From contig OY855915.1 of NCBI GenBank assembly GCA_963693305.1, positions 12,867,840-12,931,839 of the forward strand: DNA of 64,000 nt, in the 5' to 3' direction. Positions within the stretch are counted from its first letter, which is position 1. Each line of letters starts with the position of its first letter. The notes below the pieces were generated by a model. That model did not search any database, was not told the origin of the DNA, and saw only the letters and a program-made list of their open reading frames with translations. Positions 1 through 12,081 of the stretch are shown here, piece by piece. Origin of the DNA: Meandrina meandrites. Lineage: Eukaryota; Cnidaria; Anthozoa; Scleractinia; Meandrinidae. Position numbers and translations under genes: made by a program.

Positions 1-19
1 CCTTTTGACGCCACTACGT

Positions 20-135
20 TTGAAGTTGAAGAAAATTCAAGGACTTTTCAAGAACTTACACAGAACTTTAAGGACTTTTCAAGGAAAAATGGAATTCAAG
101 GACTTTTCAAGGACTCCCCCTAAAATTCAAGGAAT
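20..135. repeat. Degenerate short tandem repeat (about 20-27 bp unit)
   Basis: The phrase TTCAAGGACTTTTCAAG recurs about four times with small changes. The open reading frame across it is repetitive and lysine-rich and is not taken as a gene. It could be the edge of a longer minisatellite outside the window. Confidence 0.6.
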
Positions 136-199
136 GAATGACTGGCTCACTTCACATAAAAAAGATGTCACTGAAGAGCAGAACCCCTTCAAATGACCT

Positions 200-967
200 G
201 GCAATGGGAATGTAAAATTATAGAATACTAGTTTATACAGGCTGTACATATAAGAGTGAAGATGTATTATATGCATGTATTACATACAATACATGCATAT
301 ACATAATTCACCAAATTGTCATGATGTCATATATGGTCAAAACTTCATCGTCATTCATCATCTGCAAGTCAATATTGTTAACACTGAATGCAAAAGGTTT
401 TTATTTCGGCTGTTTTTGTCAAAGTCATTCCCCTTAAATTATAGAACTAAACTTGAGTTTTCAAATTTGCCTATTGGTTGACTATCTTATCTGGTTGGCC
501 TTGTATGTAACATAATTCCTTTAACTTTAAAGCTTCAAGAAGCCTAATTATTTAAACCGTTTACTTTATGCTGCATGAGAGCAGACGACGAGAGAAAGCA
601 AAGCGTGAAATACAACATAAATGTATCGCAACAATGTCAAAGAGCACATAGTATAGCAAGTACATGTTTCATGATAAATGGGCACACTTTTGATCTACAG
701 TGATCAAATTTGTTCCAAATTCACAATGTTCTCAAGGCTACAACTATCAAAAGAGAAAACACCCAGCCCTACCTTACACTCTTAATAAACAAGACCAAAA
801 ACTTGCAAAAAGGTTTTTTCGAGGTCATCTTCAACCTAGTGTAGATTGAAATGCAGAGGACCTCGCAGTTTTGAGTTAAGAACTTTATGACATCACATGC
901 AAACCAAGAATATGATTTTTAGGAAGACCACTTCTGTTGTTAACGTGGCTTTTATATTTAAATAAAG
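200..967. other. Intergenic DNA with one copy of a dispersed ~70-bp repeat
   Basis: No gene is supported. A stretch at about 281-350 (ACATACAATACATGCATATAC followed by CACCAAATTGTCATGATG) recurs in the same orientation at about 2079-2150, so a fragment of an unidentified dispersed repeat is present twice. The remainder shows only AT-rich unique-looking sequence. Confidence 0.5.
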
Positions 968-998
968 ATTGATGATCATGATGATGATGATGATGATA
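968..998. repeat. GAT trinucleotide microsatellite
   Basis: Runs of GAT interrupted once by GATCAT. It directly follows ATTTAAATAAAGATTGATGATC, which resembles the polyadenylation signal plus simple-repeat tail of a LINE 3' end, but no coding tail is visible upstream. Confidence 0.75.
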
Positions 999-2160
999 TG
1001 CTGGTTACTGTAGAGATTGTGCATTGTCAGGACAGTAAAACAGGTTGAAATGAATCACCAGCCCAAAGGGAGCTGAACATCACATACATTTTGCGTATGG
1101 TTAGAGCTGCTTCTGGTGGATTGCACTCAAACCTACATAATTTTAAAAGGTTCTCGAAATTTGTCAAGGAGCCACTTTTTGTACTAATTTGCCACAATTA
1201 CACAGAAATAAAACTTTTATCAGCTTGCCTTTGTCAAAATGGTGCAAATGGTTGCAGCATCTACTCTTACTCCAAATTTTTCAAATGGCTCCAAAAATTT
1301 TTCAAGCAGAAGTCAAAGTGCCTCCACACATCTGAAAATTTTGCAAATCATGAAGTAACACCGTTTACATTCACCTTCTATTTCAATAATGTAGCTGTAC
1401 TACTACAAAACATTAGGTCAAATGTTAATTTCAAAAATATCATTTCTACCTAAATTTGTTCACCAGCTACATTACATAATGTATGGTTGTATTTAAGACA
1501 CAGTGCTAGTACTCAACAAATGAGATTGTGAATGATTGTTCACAAGCATTTTAGGTTTTTGTACTTGGCACCCGGCTTACTGTTTTCATTGTTGCACCGT
1601 GTTCTCAATTAAAGTCTGTTAAAGCATATTAGTTTGTTTACACAAATGTCATTTCAATTTGCACCATAGATGTATTATAGCCATTAATTATATACCCATG
1701 TCTCACAAAGACTGGGAACTACCAAATTTGTGAATTTGATTGGCTAAAATCGTTATTGATCACGGGCTAGATGTTCCCATCTAGAGTGGCATCTAGAAAA
1801 AGCAAAAACATTGACCTGTTTTTGCAAAAAAATAATAAAGGAAAACACTAAAAAGCTTGACGCAAAAAAAGATAAAAAGAACCAGCACAACTCGCAAATG
1901 TTTGTTCAGTTAACAGGCACGAAATCACACATCACCTACAGGTGAATTTGCAAAGAAATTGCAAGGCCAGAACTTAAAAGCACTCTTGACCTTGGTTGTG
2001 CATTTGGTGTGTATTCACAACCTCGGTCAAGACTTTCCCATACAGACCTCCTGCTTGGTTAGTAAGAGCTAAGTATTGCATACAATACATGCATATACTG
2101 TACTTCATTCACCAAATTGTCATGATGCCCATATACGGTCAAGAGTCATTGCCTGTTTTT
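999..2160. other. Intergenic DNA, no supported gene; second copy of the ~70-bp repeat
   Basis: The longest frame (about 120 codons from 1091) is rich in Phe, Asn, His and Cys, has no recognisable motif and lacks any codon or domain signal, so it is treated as chance. The second copy of the dispersed repeat is at about 2079-2150. Nothing else is identifiable. Confidence 0.5.
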
Positions 2161-2283
2161 ATCCATTCATAAAAATATTTAAGATCTTTTAAATCTCAAC
2201 TCAAAACTTTCCTTCTGGAAAAACGTATTTATTCTTAATGACTTTTTTCTCTTATTGCACTTAAGCATTTTATATACAGCTCA
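2161..2283 (+). mobile_element. 5'-truncated LINE 3' end (CR1/L2-like C-terminal tail)
   Basis: One frame reads SFKSQLKTFLLEK after a damaged start, the usual last residues of CR1/L2-type LINE ORF2 proteins in animals. It is followed by a short AT-rich trailer and then directly by a hexamer microsatellite. Such elements commonly end in a simple repeat instead of poly(A), so the microsatellite is probably the element's 3' terminus. Only about 120 bp remain, so the clade is tentative. Confidence 0.5.
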
Positions 2284-2462
2284 TTTACCATTACCATTGC
2301 CATTGGTATTACCATTACCATTACCATTGCCCTTACCATTACCTGTGACATTGCCATTGCCACTGTCATTGCTATTACCATTACCATTGCTATTACCATT
2401 ACCATCACCATCACCATTGCCCTTACCATTACCTGTGACATTGTCATTGCCATTGTCATTAA
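2284..2462. repeat. CATTAC/CCATTG hexamer microsatellite
   Basis: About 180 bp of TTACCA-type hexamers with C/T and G/A variants. Open frames on both strands (Leu-Pro on plus, Met-Val-Ala on minus) are by-products of the six-base period and are not genes. Confidence 0.9.
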
Positions 2463-3595
2463 AAGTTAATACAAATCAGGACAACTTTATGGTGTTATTC
2501 ACCAGAGTTAGTTAGCTCAACTCGAAGCCAAAATTTCGGTTTCTTTCAAACCATCATCAAGCCAATGACAAAAAATAGAAAGCCTGGAGGTTTTTAACGT
2601 TACATGTTATTGCGTTATTTGCATATCAACAGCTCATGGTTCCCCTTTAGGCCATAGATAATTAGGGGCTGCCTTCTTTTTATTGTGATAAGTTTCCTTA
2701 AATAAAAGTAAATTCCAGTCACTGTCCATGTTCAATTATGCTGGTATTGTCCCTCACTGTGTTGAGGTAAAATTGTTTCATATCAATACAATGGCTCTTT
2801 GTGTTCAGACAGCACAGAAAATTGCATAGTGCTAAAAGATGTTGAAAATTGGCGCAAGTATTCAGATGATTAAATATTGTGCTTTCTTTCAACTCTATTC
2901 TTTCATCTTTATCTCATAAACTGGAACTTTCATAATTCAGTGAGGATATTGTCCAGTGTTGGTAAGATTTTAAATTCCAATTACATGTATGAATGACTGC
3001 AGTAAACAAGTGGCTGAGATAATTATCTAATGGATGATTGTGCTTAGTTTGCAAAGCTTAATACGAAATATAAAGGGGGATCCATAATTAAAACAATGTT
3101 TGAGACAAAAAAGAGAGAAAAATATAGTTGTTTTAATTTCAGTCCTGAAAGCAAATTGTACCATGGTCAAATAAGGGCATGACTCAATTAAATTCCATGC
3201 ACAGTTGAAAGAAACAATGAAGGATTTGTTGCCCTGAAACCAGTGACTCTTCCACAAAGAAGAGAATTTCACTTTTAGCATTACTACATTACCATGATTG
3301 CCAGATATGTTTTCTACTGAGGAATCCACCATCAGTCACAAGTCATCTATTCCTTAAAGGAGTTAATCATTCGTTCTTTTTTATTGTTGTTGTTGTTTTT
3401 TTAACAAGATACTAAAATACCATTAATAATGTAATATTGAGAACCTCAAAGGTAATGCCATGGAGGAAAAGGTTAGAGATGCTATGCAAACATGACTTAT
3501 GAATTATAAAAAGAACCATAATTAATGCAAGAACAGAAAAAATGAGTAAGATAATACTGAACAGCTCATATTAACAACAAATATTATCACTATGT
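2463..3595. other. Intergenic DNA, nothing recognised
   Basis: AT-rich sequence without a domain, splice-consistent exon or terminal repeats that I can see. A minus-strand frame of about 100 codons at 3027-3332 has no recognisable family features. Confidence 0.5.
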
Positions 3596-4790
3596 GACAT
3601 CTTGAACGTATGTTGCATGTTCTCCTTGTCAGTTCTTTCAAGTTCAGATCACACCAACTGTCAACCACAGTGGAAAATATCTTGAAAACATAAACCTAAC
3701 GTTGCTGATCACAGTTTTGACAGTCAAGTTTCTTGTCACCAACACCATACTTCAAAGCTAATAAACTTGACTGATCATCATCATGTGCCATTAACACTGA
3801 AAACGTTGCTAAGGGACAACATGAAACTGAAAATTATAGAAATAGTGAGAACAAACAATAAGATTACTAGATTGACCCAGAAAAAGTATTGGATTATATC
3901 AGACTGAAGCTGCACATAAACAATTTAGTCTGACTAATATTTCTGTAAGTCTTGTATAATTTACTATATACTTCATAATATTTTATATATTTATAATCCT
4001 ACTTGTGTTTTTTTAAAAAAAATAATATTGAAATGTTCTTTTATTCTATCGAATTATTTTTTTAATTTTATTCAAATATTTTAATTTATAAATATTTATC
4101 TTTTTAAATTCTTACTCCATGTTTCACTATAGTCTTCAATACCTATTTTAGTAAGTGTATGCGCATGGATGAAGCCACGCATAGCCATTTTAACTAATGA
4201 TGATTAAAATTTTGTATTTATTTTATATAAAAGAATTCTACTGTTGACACTAATTACACTTATACTTAACACTCCTGAAGAAAGCCAAGACCCCAAAACG
4301 TTGAGTAAAGGAAATCCTATTTGAAGTTGGATTTTCAACAATCTTTTTCAATAATTTCAAGCCTCCATGGTTGCTAAAAGTGACCCTCGTATTTGGACTT
4401 GTAAAAGGACAGCATTGTTTGAATGTCAACACCCAAACATTCAAGGATTGACTGTCCATGGCTGCCACTGCCCAGGTGATGGGTTGTGGCATGCATGAGG
4501 TCCTGGCAAGACCATGAGATGTGTTTTGTGACTTCCCCCAACATTTTTCAATTTTTAGAAACATAAAACGACAGACAATGACAGACAGAAAATAGAAAAA
4601 CCCGAAGTAAATGGAAGCCACTGATGAGGCCTAGGAAGGCAAAAACAGCTGCAATTGTCGCCACCGCATAGGTGATACAGGTTTTCTTCAAATGTGTGTG
4701 GCCCTGACCAGGCTGTGGGATGTGTTTTGTTACTTCACTATTTGTTTTTTGGACAGTTAGAGGAAATACATGTAATAAATAGCTCCATAG
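3596..4790. repeat. Diverged repeat copy 1 (PLE 3'-type sequence)
   Basis: This stretch is collinear with a second copy about 2.03-2.05 kb downstream. Shared landmarks are an AGATTACTAGATTGA block, a CATAAACAATTTA block, then ACTTAACACTCCTGAAGAA and AGTTGGATT, and later GACAGACAGA with GTGAGATGTG-like sequence. The CTGAAGA segment followed by a short GC stem and AAAACGTT resembles the decayed hammerhead-bearing 3' region of canonical Penelope-like elements. No coding capacity survives. Confidence 0.5.
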
Positions 4791-5600
4791 ATAGATGAAT
4801 TGATAGATCAAAGGATTCATAGATAGATAACAAGAGGATGAAGATACACTTTCTGAATTAATTATAACTATAACAACATTCTTAATTCTGATTGGTTCTT
4901 AGCACGCCCTGTGTCTTGCCAAATTAGAGCACCCACACCTGAAGTGTCCAACAACAAAGTGTCCAATAACAAAGTTCATTTTCTACAAATGGGCACGCTC
5001 TTTATTTGGTTCCTTATTGTGACTAAAATCTCCTTAATATTCCTAAAACTTTCAGTTGTCATAGTGATGATAACACCGAAACACGCTTCGGTTTGTCTAA
5101 ATTTTTGCTCAAATATTTTTATACTTATGATTAATTTAAAATGCATATAGGACTTTGTGTTGTCCAATTTTCTCTGTAGTCATACTCGTGATTAAACAAA
5201 TTGGACTCCTGCTACACTGGGTCTGCAGATTTTGTTAATCACTTGTATGATTACAGACCAAATTGCACTTCACTCAGTCCTATTTCCATTATCTATCACT
5301 ATCAAAAGTCCACTGGCTTGATTCTCTGTTATCTCTCTTGAGGATGGGTTGGAGCAGGCTGTTGGTGTCAACTTGTTGCAAGAAACATACTCACTGAAAT
5401 TGAATTGAGCAGAGAAATCCTTTGCAGTAAACAACACATTCCAAATAGCAGTGTTTTATACATGAGGAAAAGACCATGGTTTTTGTCATTTCAAATATTT
5501 TAGAAGGCATTTAGAAAGGGGACTAGTTGCAAAAATTGTTCACAAGCTTGGGGTAGACAAAAGCATACAGTTTTGACCCGCTTTGTTATAGTGGCTGAAT
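4791..5600. other. Intergenic DNA between diverged repeat copies
   Basis: No gene recognised. GATA-rich short repeats (ATAGATAGAT) occur near 4790-4830. Overlapping frames on the two strands at about 4911-5167 are hydrophobic and lysine-rich and show no family resemblance. Confidence 0.45.
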
Positions 5601-5609
5601 GTCGGTTCA

Positions 5610-6730
5610 ACTACATAGTCTTGGAGACTAGCAAACTAGAACATTTAAACACACTTATGTTGATCAGTTGCCATATATCAATTACGGTGTATGTTTCATG
5701 TCTGTTTATTATGCTTTTGATATTTTGTTGACTGTCTGGAATCACAAGTATAATGCAAAGACCAATATGTTCGATATAATAGGATCCACACAAGAGCCGA
5801 TCAACATGATGCCAAAATTTCTGTTAGTCAGAAAAGTATTCTAGCTGTCCAACACTTTCAAAGCCATTGAACATGACACCAACAATCATAGAAAGTGTGA
5901 GAACAAACGATAAGATTACTAGATTGAAACAGAAAAGTACTGGATTTTCAGACTAAAGCCGGCCATAAACAATTTAATCTAACCAAGTTTTTAGTAGTTC
6001 TTGTATTAATCTTCTATACTGTTTGTATTTTCTTTCTTTATTCAATAAAATTTTGTTTTATTGTTATTTTTTATTAGTTTGGTTCAATCATTCTTATGTT
6101 TATTTAATTACTTTTTTTTCAAATTTGTGCTTCATGCATCACTGTAGTTTTTCAGTCTTGTGTCAGTAACCACATGTGTCTGGATGGTGCCACAGGCAAC
6201 CCTCTCAACCAATGATCATTGGGATTTTTTATTTAGTTTATATTAAAAAAAATTGAACCACTGACACTCGTTAAATTTATACTTAACACTCCTGAAGAAG
6301 GGCAAGACCCTGTTACGTTTAGTAAAGGTTAGGGAAGTCCTACTTGGAGTTGGATTCATGACTGTTTTAGTTTATAATTTGAAGTCTTCACAAACACTAC
6401 AAGTTATCCTCTTATCTGGAGTTATACGAGGATACCATTGTTCAAATACCCAGACCTATTACAGAGATACAAAGATTTAAGTACATTGAAAGACAGACAA
6501 ACAGATAGAGATAAATAGATAGAAAGAAATGTAAAGCCACCAAGGGTATGTTTATATTACTTTTGGGCCTGGTCGCTATGTCATGCTGGTGAGACCTAAC
6601 AAGGCCATAACAGCTATAAAAGGTGGCATCCGTTAGGTCCTGGCCAGACCGTGAGATGTGTATTGTGACTTATTTTCACATTTTATTTATGGACAGACAG
6701 AAAGGTAGAACAATAGATAGATAAAGAGCC
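5610..6730. repeat. Diverged repeat copy 2 (PLE 3'-type sequence)
   Basis: Counterpart of the block beginning near 3.6 kb. It again contains AACAAACGATAAGATTACTAG, then ACTTAACACTCCTGAAGAAGG with a GGGC/GCCC-like stem, then GTTACGTTTAGTAAAGG where a hammerhead would carry GAAAC. Its first 120 bp (GGTGTATGTTTCATGTCTG, then TTGACTGTCTGGAATCAC) recur again near 6860-6940 and more weakly near 7500-7560, so at least three diverged tandem modules are present. Confidence 0.5.
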
Positions 6731-8230
6731 ATGTGTGTCATCCTGTTGCTTCAAGGATATGCACTGCAATTGCAGATAAAATTCTTCAAATTGGAGGTGT
6801 CCCGATTGTCAGGGCAAAAAACTGTTGCAAAAATGGACTTTTAGCAGTTGTCTTCTTACAAATTGCTTATGGTGTATGCTTTCTTGTCTGTATTATCTTA
6901 TAGATTTTTATTGATTGTCTGGGATCACCAATATCTTGAGAGCTCTTAAAGTGTGAGACAAATTAATTGTCACCAAGGATACAAATCGATATGTTGCATT
7001 TCATATGACAAAAAAAGATATACCTTTGTAATATACCAGCATATATTGTGCTCCACAGGTCCATTTTCTACAAACAAAATGTTTCAACAATCGGACAGAA
7101 TTATTTTGTGGTGTCCACTAAAATGATTGTAGCTTGAATGTGTTGACCCTTTGTGACAACATGTAATTTAAAAGCAAGTGACTTGTTTTCTTGTTGCCTT
7201 TTTACACACTCTTCCTCACAGGAGACCATTTCACTTTGGATGTTACATTCTTGCCATGATGAACCATTTTGCATCCTGCGGAACCCTGCATCAGACACAA
7301 GCCAGCATAACAGATGAACAAAATTTTGCAGAACCACAGTGGGAGCGGTTGTTGTCATCTGGTTACATCAAGTATATGCACTCTAATTGTATTGAGCCAG
7401 GAAAGCCTCAACAGTAAACAACATGTCCTGAATGTTTTTAATTTTAATTTTTAACACGGTTTATTTTCCTCAGTTCCCTCAGTGTAAATCCTTTATGGCA
7501 TCTGTTTTCATCTGTTTGTTATGTTGAAAATCTTCCTATTGACTACCAGTGACCACAAGTATTCAAATACCTTTTTAAAGGCAAGACAAATTAATTGTCA
7601 CTCAAGCTGCAATTTGATGTTGCATTTCACGTGTGAAACAAGCTAACTGTGTCAGCTAATCTCAAGCTGCCATCGCTCTTTTTCTACAAATTGGTGTTGG
7701 TAAGCAAAATCTCTCAATTATCTCAAAGAATAACTTGATGGCATTCCCTGATGTGTCAATAATTTTAAAGTTTGCCATGTTTGTTTTCTTATCACTTCTT
7801 TAAAGTTAAGAACACACCATCAGCTGTCAGCCAGGGAGCAACACTGTTGGAAAGATAAAACTTCACCTACAGTTGATGACCACAATAAACATCACCAAGT
7901 TAGGGCAGGCAAGTTTTAATTCTCAGGAGCCACAACACATTTTCAGCTGTCCTAACACTGATGAAGGTGCTTAACTCTATCCAAAAACTGTTTGATTGTT
8001 TGACATGAAGAAAGTTATTGAAATGTTCATGTTTCTAAGAAAACACTAAAAGTAGAATTAACAAACATTAAAAAAAACAATTAAAATCCAACGAAAGAGG
8101 AAGATGTGGATTTGCTTTATCCAACTAAGGAACTTTAAATAAAATATTTCCTTATTTACATTAGAATTCAGTAGCATATATCAACTTTTTGGTGGAAAAG
8201 TGAGCTACAAAGTTTATTTGGTACCTTCTC
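6731..8230. repeat. Further diverged modules of the same repeat field
   Basis: Two blocks share AATTAATTGTCAC followed by a TTGCATTTCA motif (about 6960-7010 and 7590-7640). A stretch near 7800-7960 (ACACACCATCAGCTGTCAGCC, then AACACTGATGAAGG) matches the order of elements near 3650-3800. Opposed frames at 7101-7417 are shadows of each other with no domain. I read the whole as an old eroded tandem array; orientation and exact boundaries need alignment. Confidence 0.4.
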
Positions 8231-8419
8231 TTTTTACCTAGGTATACAGAATAAACATTCATTTCTTTTATTTATATCTGCTACATTATTCACTTTACTT
8301 ATAGATGAACATCCAGACCTTATTGGTCTACTGTACTTTAAAACAAGATTGGTATTCAATTCCATAGAAAGTGGTAATGAACAATGAACGATATAAGACC
8401 CATACGGCATCCCATCACC

Positions 8420-8925
8420 TGCACATCTTCCAATATTATATAGGTGATTCAGTGCTCCAAATGCAGAATGCAAAACATCAGTGAGACTAAACAACATCTA
8501 AGCAATAGATTTGGTGAACATAGATGGGCAGCTGAAAAAGCAATCAACCACTGTCACATAAAACTCATTCCCCTAGAACTAATAAACTCTCACGGAGACA
8601 CCATTCGCAAAGCCAAAGAAGCTGTCTTAATTATCATCAACAATACTCTTGAACGCAATGAAATGAACAAACGCCACAAAACTCAATCTGTTTTGATCTG
8701 TATATTTTTTACAATTATTTTAATTCTTTTTGCACTTCTTTTTCTATTGTACACATAGCTTCTTTTTAGTTTGTCTACCAATCAAATTTCAGCCTTTTGT
8801 TTGTTTTGTTTCAAATATTGTAACCGCCTATTTCAAACTTTTACTTAGCTTTTTCAGCCCCTGAAGAAGGTAAGTTTTGCCTAACCAAACTATTGGGCAA
8901 TAAAATTTTTATTTAACCATTTTAG
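8420..8925 (+). mobile_element. Degenerate 3' end of a canonical endonuclease-plus Penelope-like element
   Basis: A GIY-YIG endonuclease remnant is followed, about 100 bp after its stop, by CCCCTGAAGAAGG, a short stem, and ATTGGGCAATAAAATTTTTATT. That order is typical of the 3' end of canonical PLEs, where CTGAAGA belongs to a hammerhead-like motif and GGCAATAAA precedes the end. The reverse transcriptase part is not visible upstream. This element is clearly different from the intact array at 17.8-33.5 kb. Confidence 0.65.
8444..8758 (+). pseudogene. GIY-YIG endonuclease domain remnant of a Penelope-like element
   Basis: Visible motifs in order: IQCSKCRMQ (the zinc-binding Cys pair preceding the catalytic module), ISETK where intact elements have YIGET, LSNRFGEHR with the conserved Arg and His, IPLELI, and KAKEAVLI containing the catalytic-type Glu. 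This is the normal order of the C-terminal endonuclease of EN-plus PLEs. The loss of the Tyr-Ile-Gly part, absence of an in-frame RT upstream and a hydrophobic run-on after LERNEMNKR show it is inactive. In family members this nuclease nicks target DNA for retrotransposition. Confidence 0.75.
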
Positions 8926-10225
8926 CTGTCCGATCAGCCTTGCATAAAGTTTAACGTTTTATTTTATATTGCTGATCCTGATCTACACCAAGATCCGGCT
9001 TCTCTTCGCTGCTGTATGTCCAAGTGATCCTTGCATAATTCCAGTACATTAATGAACGATATTTTGCTCAGGAGAGCAGTTTACTTTTAGCATTACTATC
9101 GTGCCGTGACGAACCACAATATTTTTTTAGTGGGGAACCCTGTATCAATCACAAGCCATGGTATCAAATTTCTTTTGTTCAAGGAAGAAACAAACATGGA
9201 AGCTCAGAAATGTCCATAATGAAATTAGTTTTTAATATGATCTATTCAGTATAATATTACTTATTATTTCTTACATCATTGCACTTATTCCAGTTTTGTT
9301 GTATTTGTCTCTTTTGCTAAGCATTTCTTATCTTTTCACTTCATGGGTTTCCTTGGAGGTTCTCAGCATTTTATCATTCATAATAAGTTATTCTCTTAAC
9401 AGACTTCCTCCTGAAGAATAATGTGAAAATTTTCCATTCTCAGAAGTGCAATGCCTTGACAAAATACATTAGTATTCAGCAAACCTATCCACTTGTCATC
9501 CTTTTTGTGCCATACACAAGCTCCAACTAACCCACACACGACAAACATGCTGCCATCATAAGTCAGGTGACTATAAGCATCTTTTGTGTCTGTTTTACTT
9601 TGTGGCCGATTTCGTGAGTTGTTTGGTTTTACCTGTGGCCGATTTGGTGTGCTTAGAGTTTTAAGCGGCTACAAACTCCGTTGGCTGTTTAACTCGGATA
9701 CCTTTTTGACTTAATTTTTACTTTTTAAGTCAACTGTAACTTAGTATGTGAAAAGCGAAAACAAGGGGTTAGTCAAACAAACTCAAACTAAAACATTTTC
9801 ATTGTTGCAAAACAGCAAAAAAAAAAATCCGGAGGTTCTTTGGGCGGAATAAACGGTCATTATTACTCACCTAAAGCAATGCTTTCCGAGTTTCGATTCT
9901 TTTTATTACATTTCTCTCGACAATACGTTAACCGTTGCAAGCGATTGTTTTCAGAAGAAGGAAGGTTGACTTTTCCTTATAATACATTCATTACGGTTAA
10001 CGCATCACTAGTATCTTTTTGAAAGATTATATTCTTTTTCAATAAACAATATTTTCAAAATCTCACAGCAGAGAGCTCTTCCTGATGGAAATGTCTGCAC
10101 AATTAAATCGAGTAAAATAAACTAAATTAATTTTACCTTTCTCAGAAATATTGAGGAGTATTTTCAAAAAGAAATTAATAAAAAGATCCGTTGCTTTGTC
10201 TCCATGTAAGACCAAATTATTACTG
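8926..10225. other. Intergenic DNA, nothing recognised
   Basis: No convincing exon, terminal repeat or transposon protein. The GTGGCCGATTTCGTGAGTT / GTGGCCGATTTGGTGTGCTT pair near 9600-9650 is a short local duplication. An open frame at 9840-10022 has no recognisable motif. Confidence 0.45.
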
Positions 10226-10229
10226 ATTG

Positions 10230-10462
10230 CGCAAACATCATGTTGAGTACGATTTATATATCTAATTAATGTGCTATGATAATTATTTTGTGATTACCTT
10301 TATTGTATTGTAATCTACTTTTAATTTTTTTTATTTTTATTGATTACTTGTACTAGTTTCCATTGTTTTTATACTTTATTTTATACTCCATTTTTACATG
10401 AGCCTCTGGCTCAGATAAAGAAGGCAACCGCGCCATAGCATTAATAAATTGATTGATTGAAA
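10230..10462 (+). mobile_element. LINE-type 3' untranslated end with TTGA tail
   Basis: A T-rich trailer (TTTTATTTTTATTGATTACTTG) is followed by GAGCCTCTGGCTCAGATAAAG and AATAAATTGATTGATTGA. A polyadenylation-like AATAAA fused to a short TTGA repeat is the usual end of several invertebrate LINE families. No coding sequence is left, so this rests on the tail alone. Confidence 0.4.
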
Positions 10463-10666
10463 AATTGCTATGGCTTAGATTAAAAAAATGAGAGTTCTTT
10501 TCTCAGTATGATGCTAACTTGTAGGTGAATTTACAGGAAATGAAATCTGTAGTCATGATTGTTTTCGGTTATTACGTTATAGCGTAGCACATTCAGGTGG
10601 TCATGTGTCCTACAAAAGGGACCTAACATCAAAATCCCTGTATTAGTCTCAGATCATATATAGACG

Positions 10667-11410
10667 ATGGCGGAAGGACGGAATATTTTTGTGGACGAAG
10701 TGATTTCTCACATTGAATAGGGAACTCAAGAAGATTATTTTGACCAGTATACCAATGAGGAGTTGGAAGACCTATTAAAATGGCTCCAGCAGGTGGAACA
10801 AGAGAAACAGGAAAATCAACGTGGTGGGGCAATGGAGAGGACTGGCAACGGCTTTCAGTTTACGTTGGAGAAAACGCAAGAACAGAAAAACCGTTGTTTT
10901 AACGTCAACGAACAAGATTATTACCTTTCTATTCAACAAGACGATCGAGAAGCTAGAGGGGATGTCATACAGGCTTTTCAGACAGGGTTGGCTCGTAGCT
11001 TGGATAACATCACAAGGGGCATGGCTTCCATGGACCGAATTCGATTTTTCATGAGCTCTGACAAGATTCGGAATGCTGTTAACCTCCCTCTGATGGAAGT
11101 AGGCGCTTTTGGGGATGGCAATTCAGCAGCCAATAGGATTCTGGGTATCGTAGAATCGATTTTGAATTCGAACGAGTCCTTTGATGTTAACGATTCCTTG
11201 AGAATTAACATCCAGCACATGCAAATGCCCCGAGGAGCTGGGAAAACTCCCAGGGCAAAAGTGGGATTCGAACTTGAAAAGTTTTTGAAGAACAAGAGGT
11301 GTATAATTCGCATCCCAGAAGAAGGAGAAATCTGCTGTGCTCGTGCCATCGTCACCGCCAAAGCTCGTCTCGACGACAATCCACGCTATCAGTCAATTCG
11401 TAAAGCATAA
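10667..11410 (+). pseudogene. Polinton/Maverick-type family-B DNA polymerase, N-terminal fragment 1
   Basis: The frame opens at an ATG in a MAEGRN context, is interrupted by TAG after 17 codons (10718-10720), then runs on for about 230 codons to a stop created at the junction with an inserted element. Near its end the motif FLKNKRCIIRI is followed by CCARAIVTAKARLD and IRK, which I recognise as the conserved N-terminal region of large protein-primed DNA polymerases found in Polinton/Maverick-like elements and related cnidarian ORFs. The frame resumes at about 17,260 beyond the insertion. Catalytic exonuclease and polymerase motifs would lie downstream and are absent from the window, so this is not a working gene. 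Family placement is from memory of motif order and was not searched. Confidence 0.65.
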
Positions 11411-11558
11411 CGAGCCACAGCTAACCGGATGTTCAAAAATTCGTTCCGTCTGGTTGCTATGGTGTGACGTCATAATCCCGCTCAATAGCTATCATCGCGT
11501 TTAATTTGCGGTTTCACCAGCGGAGCGTTCGGCGATTAATTTAACACTGTTTTGTACA

Positions 11559-12081
11559 ATGGAGTCGATCCTGGTTATTTTGAGGGGCTGGATTTTTCTT
11601 TTGACATTTCTTGATGTTGAATTTCAGACATTGCTCAGAAGAGCGGGAAATTTGCCCTCATTTCGATCGGGTGTTGTGCAGCATGGAGCTCTTCGATATT
11701 TGAAGAGCAGAAGTGCTGCAGGCAAGCTCAGAAGACTGTCGAGATTGGTATCTCCTAAATTCAAACATTTGCGGGATTCCTGTGATTCCCGGAACAATTT
11801 GCTGTCGTTGAAGCATCCAATTTAAAAGATGGCGAGCTTTTAGATCGGCGGCAAATTTTCAAAGACGAGGTATTTATGGCCTCTTCTTTCGGCATTGTTT
11901 CTGCCATTCTTTGGCACAAATCTAATGTCGGCGAAGACAGAAAGTATGGTTGGCTGGTTGATTTAATTAATACCCTAAAGATCGACCAAGTCCAAGACCT
12001 GCAAGGAACAGCGATTGACGACCCTGACGAACAACCAGCTGACGAACAACCAGCCCTACAACTAGCAGATTCGTTTGATTG
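11559..12081 (+). pseudogene. Unrecognised gene, 5' coding stretch with one frame change
   Basis: From the ATG a Leu- and Arg-rich frame (LRYLKSRSAAGKLRRL) runs to about 11,790. A different frame then continues with FPEQFAVVEASNLKDGELL, SSFGIVSAILWHKSN, KYGWLVDLINTLK and an acidic tail DDPDEQPADEQPALQLAD, ending in TGA. Composition looks genuinely protein-like in both parts, so I take it as one coding region with a single-base frame error near 11,785. I do not recognise the family. It could be the inserted element's own gene or a captured host gene. Confidence 0.4.

Noticed and set aside
2235..2515. Leu-Pro and Met-Val-Ala proteins at the hexamer array
   Set aside because: Both are translations of a microsatellite.
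8855..8890. Functional hammerhead after the GIY-YIG remnant
   Set aside because: CTGAAGA and a short stem are there, but the GAAAC strand and the matching stem I are not.
11397..11405. Target-site duplication of the 5.85-kb insertion (TTCGTAAAG against GGTACGAAG)
   Set aside because: Too many mismatches; the similarity is better explained as inverse extension of the terminal repeats.
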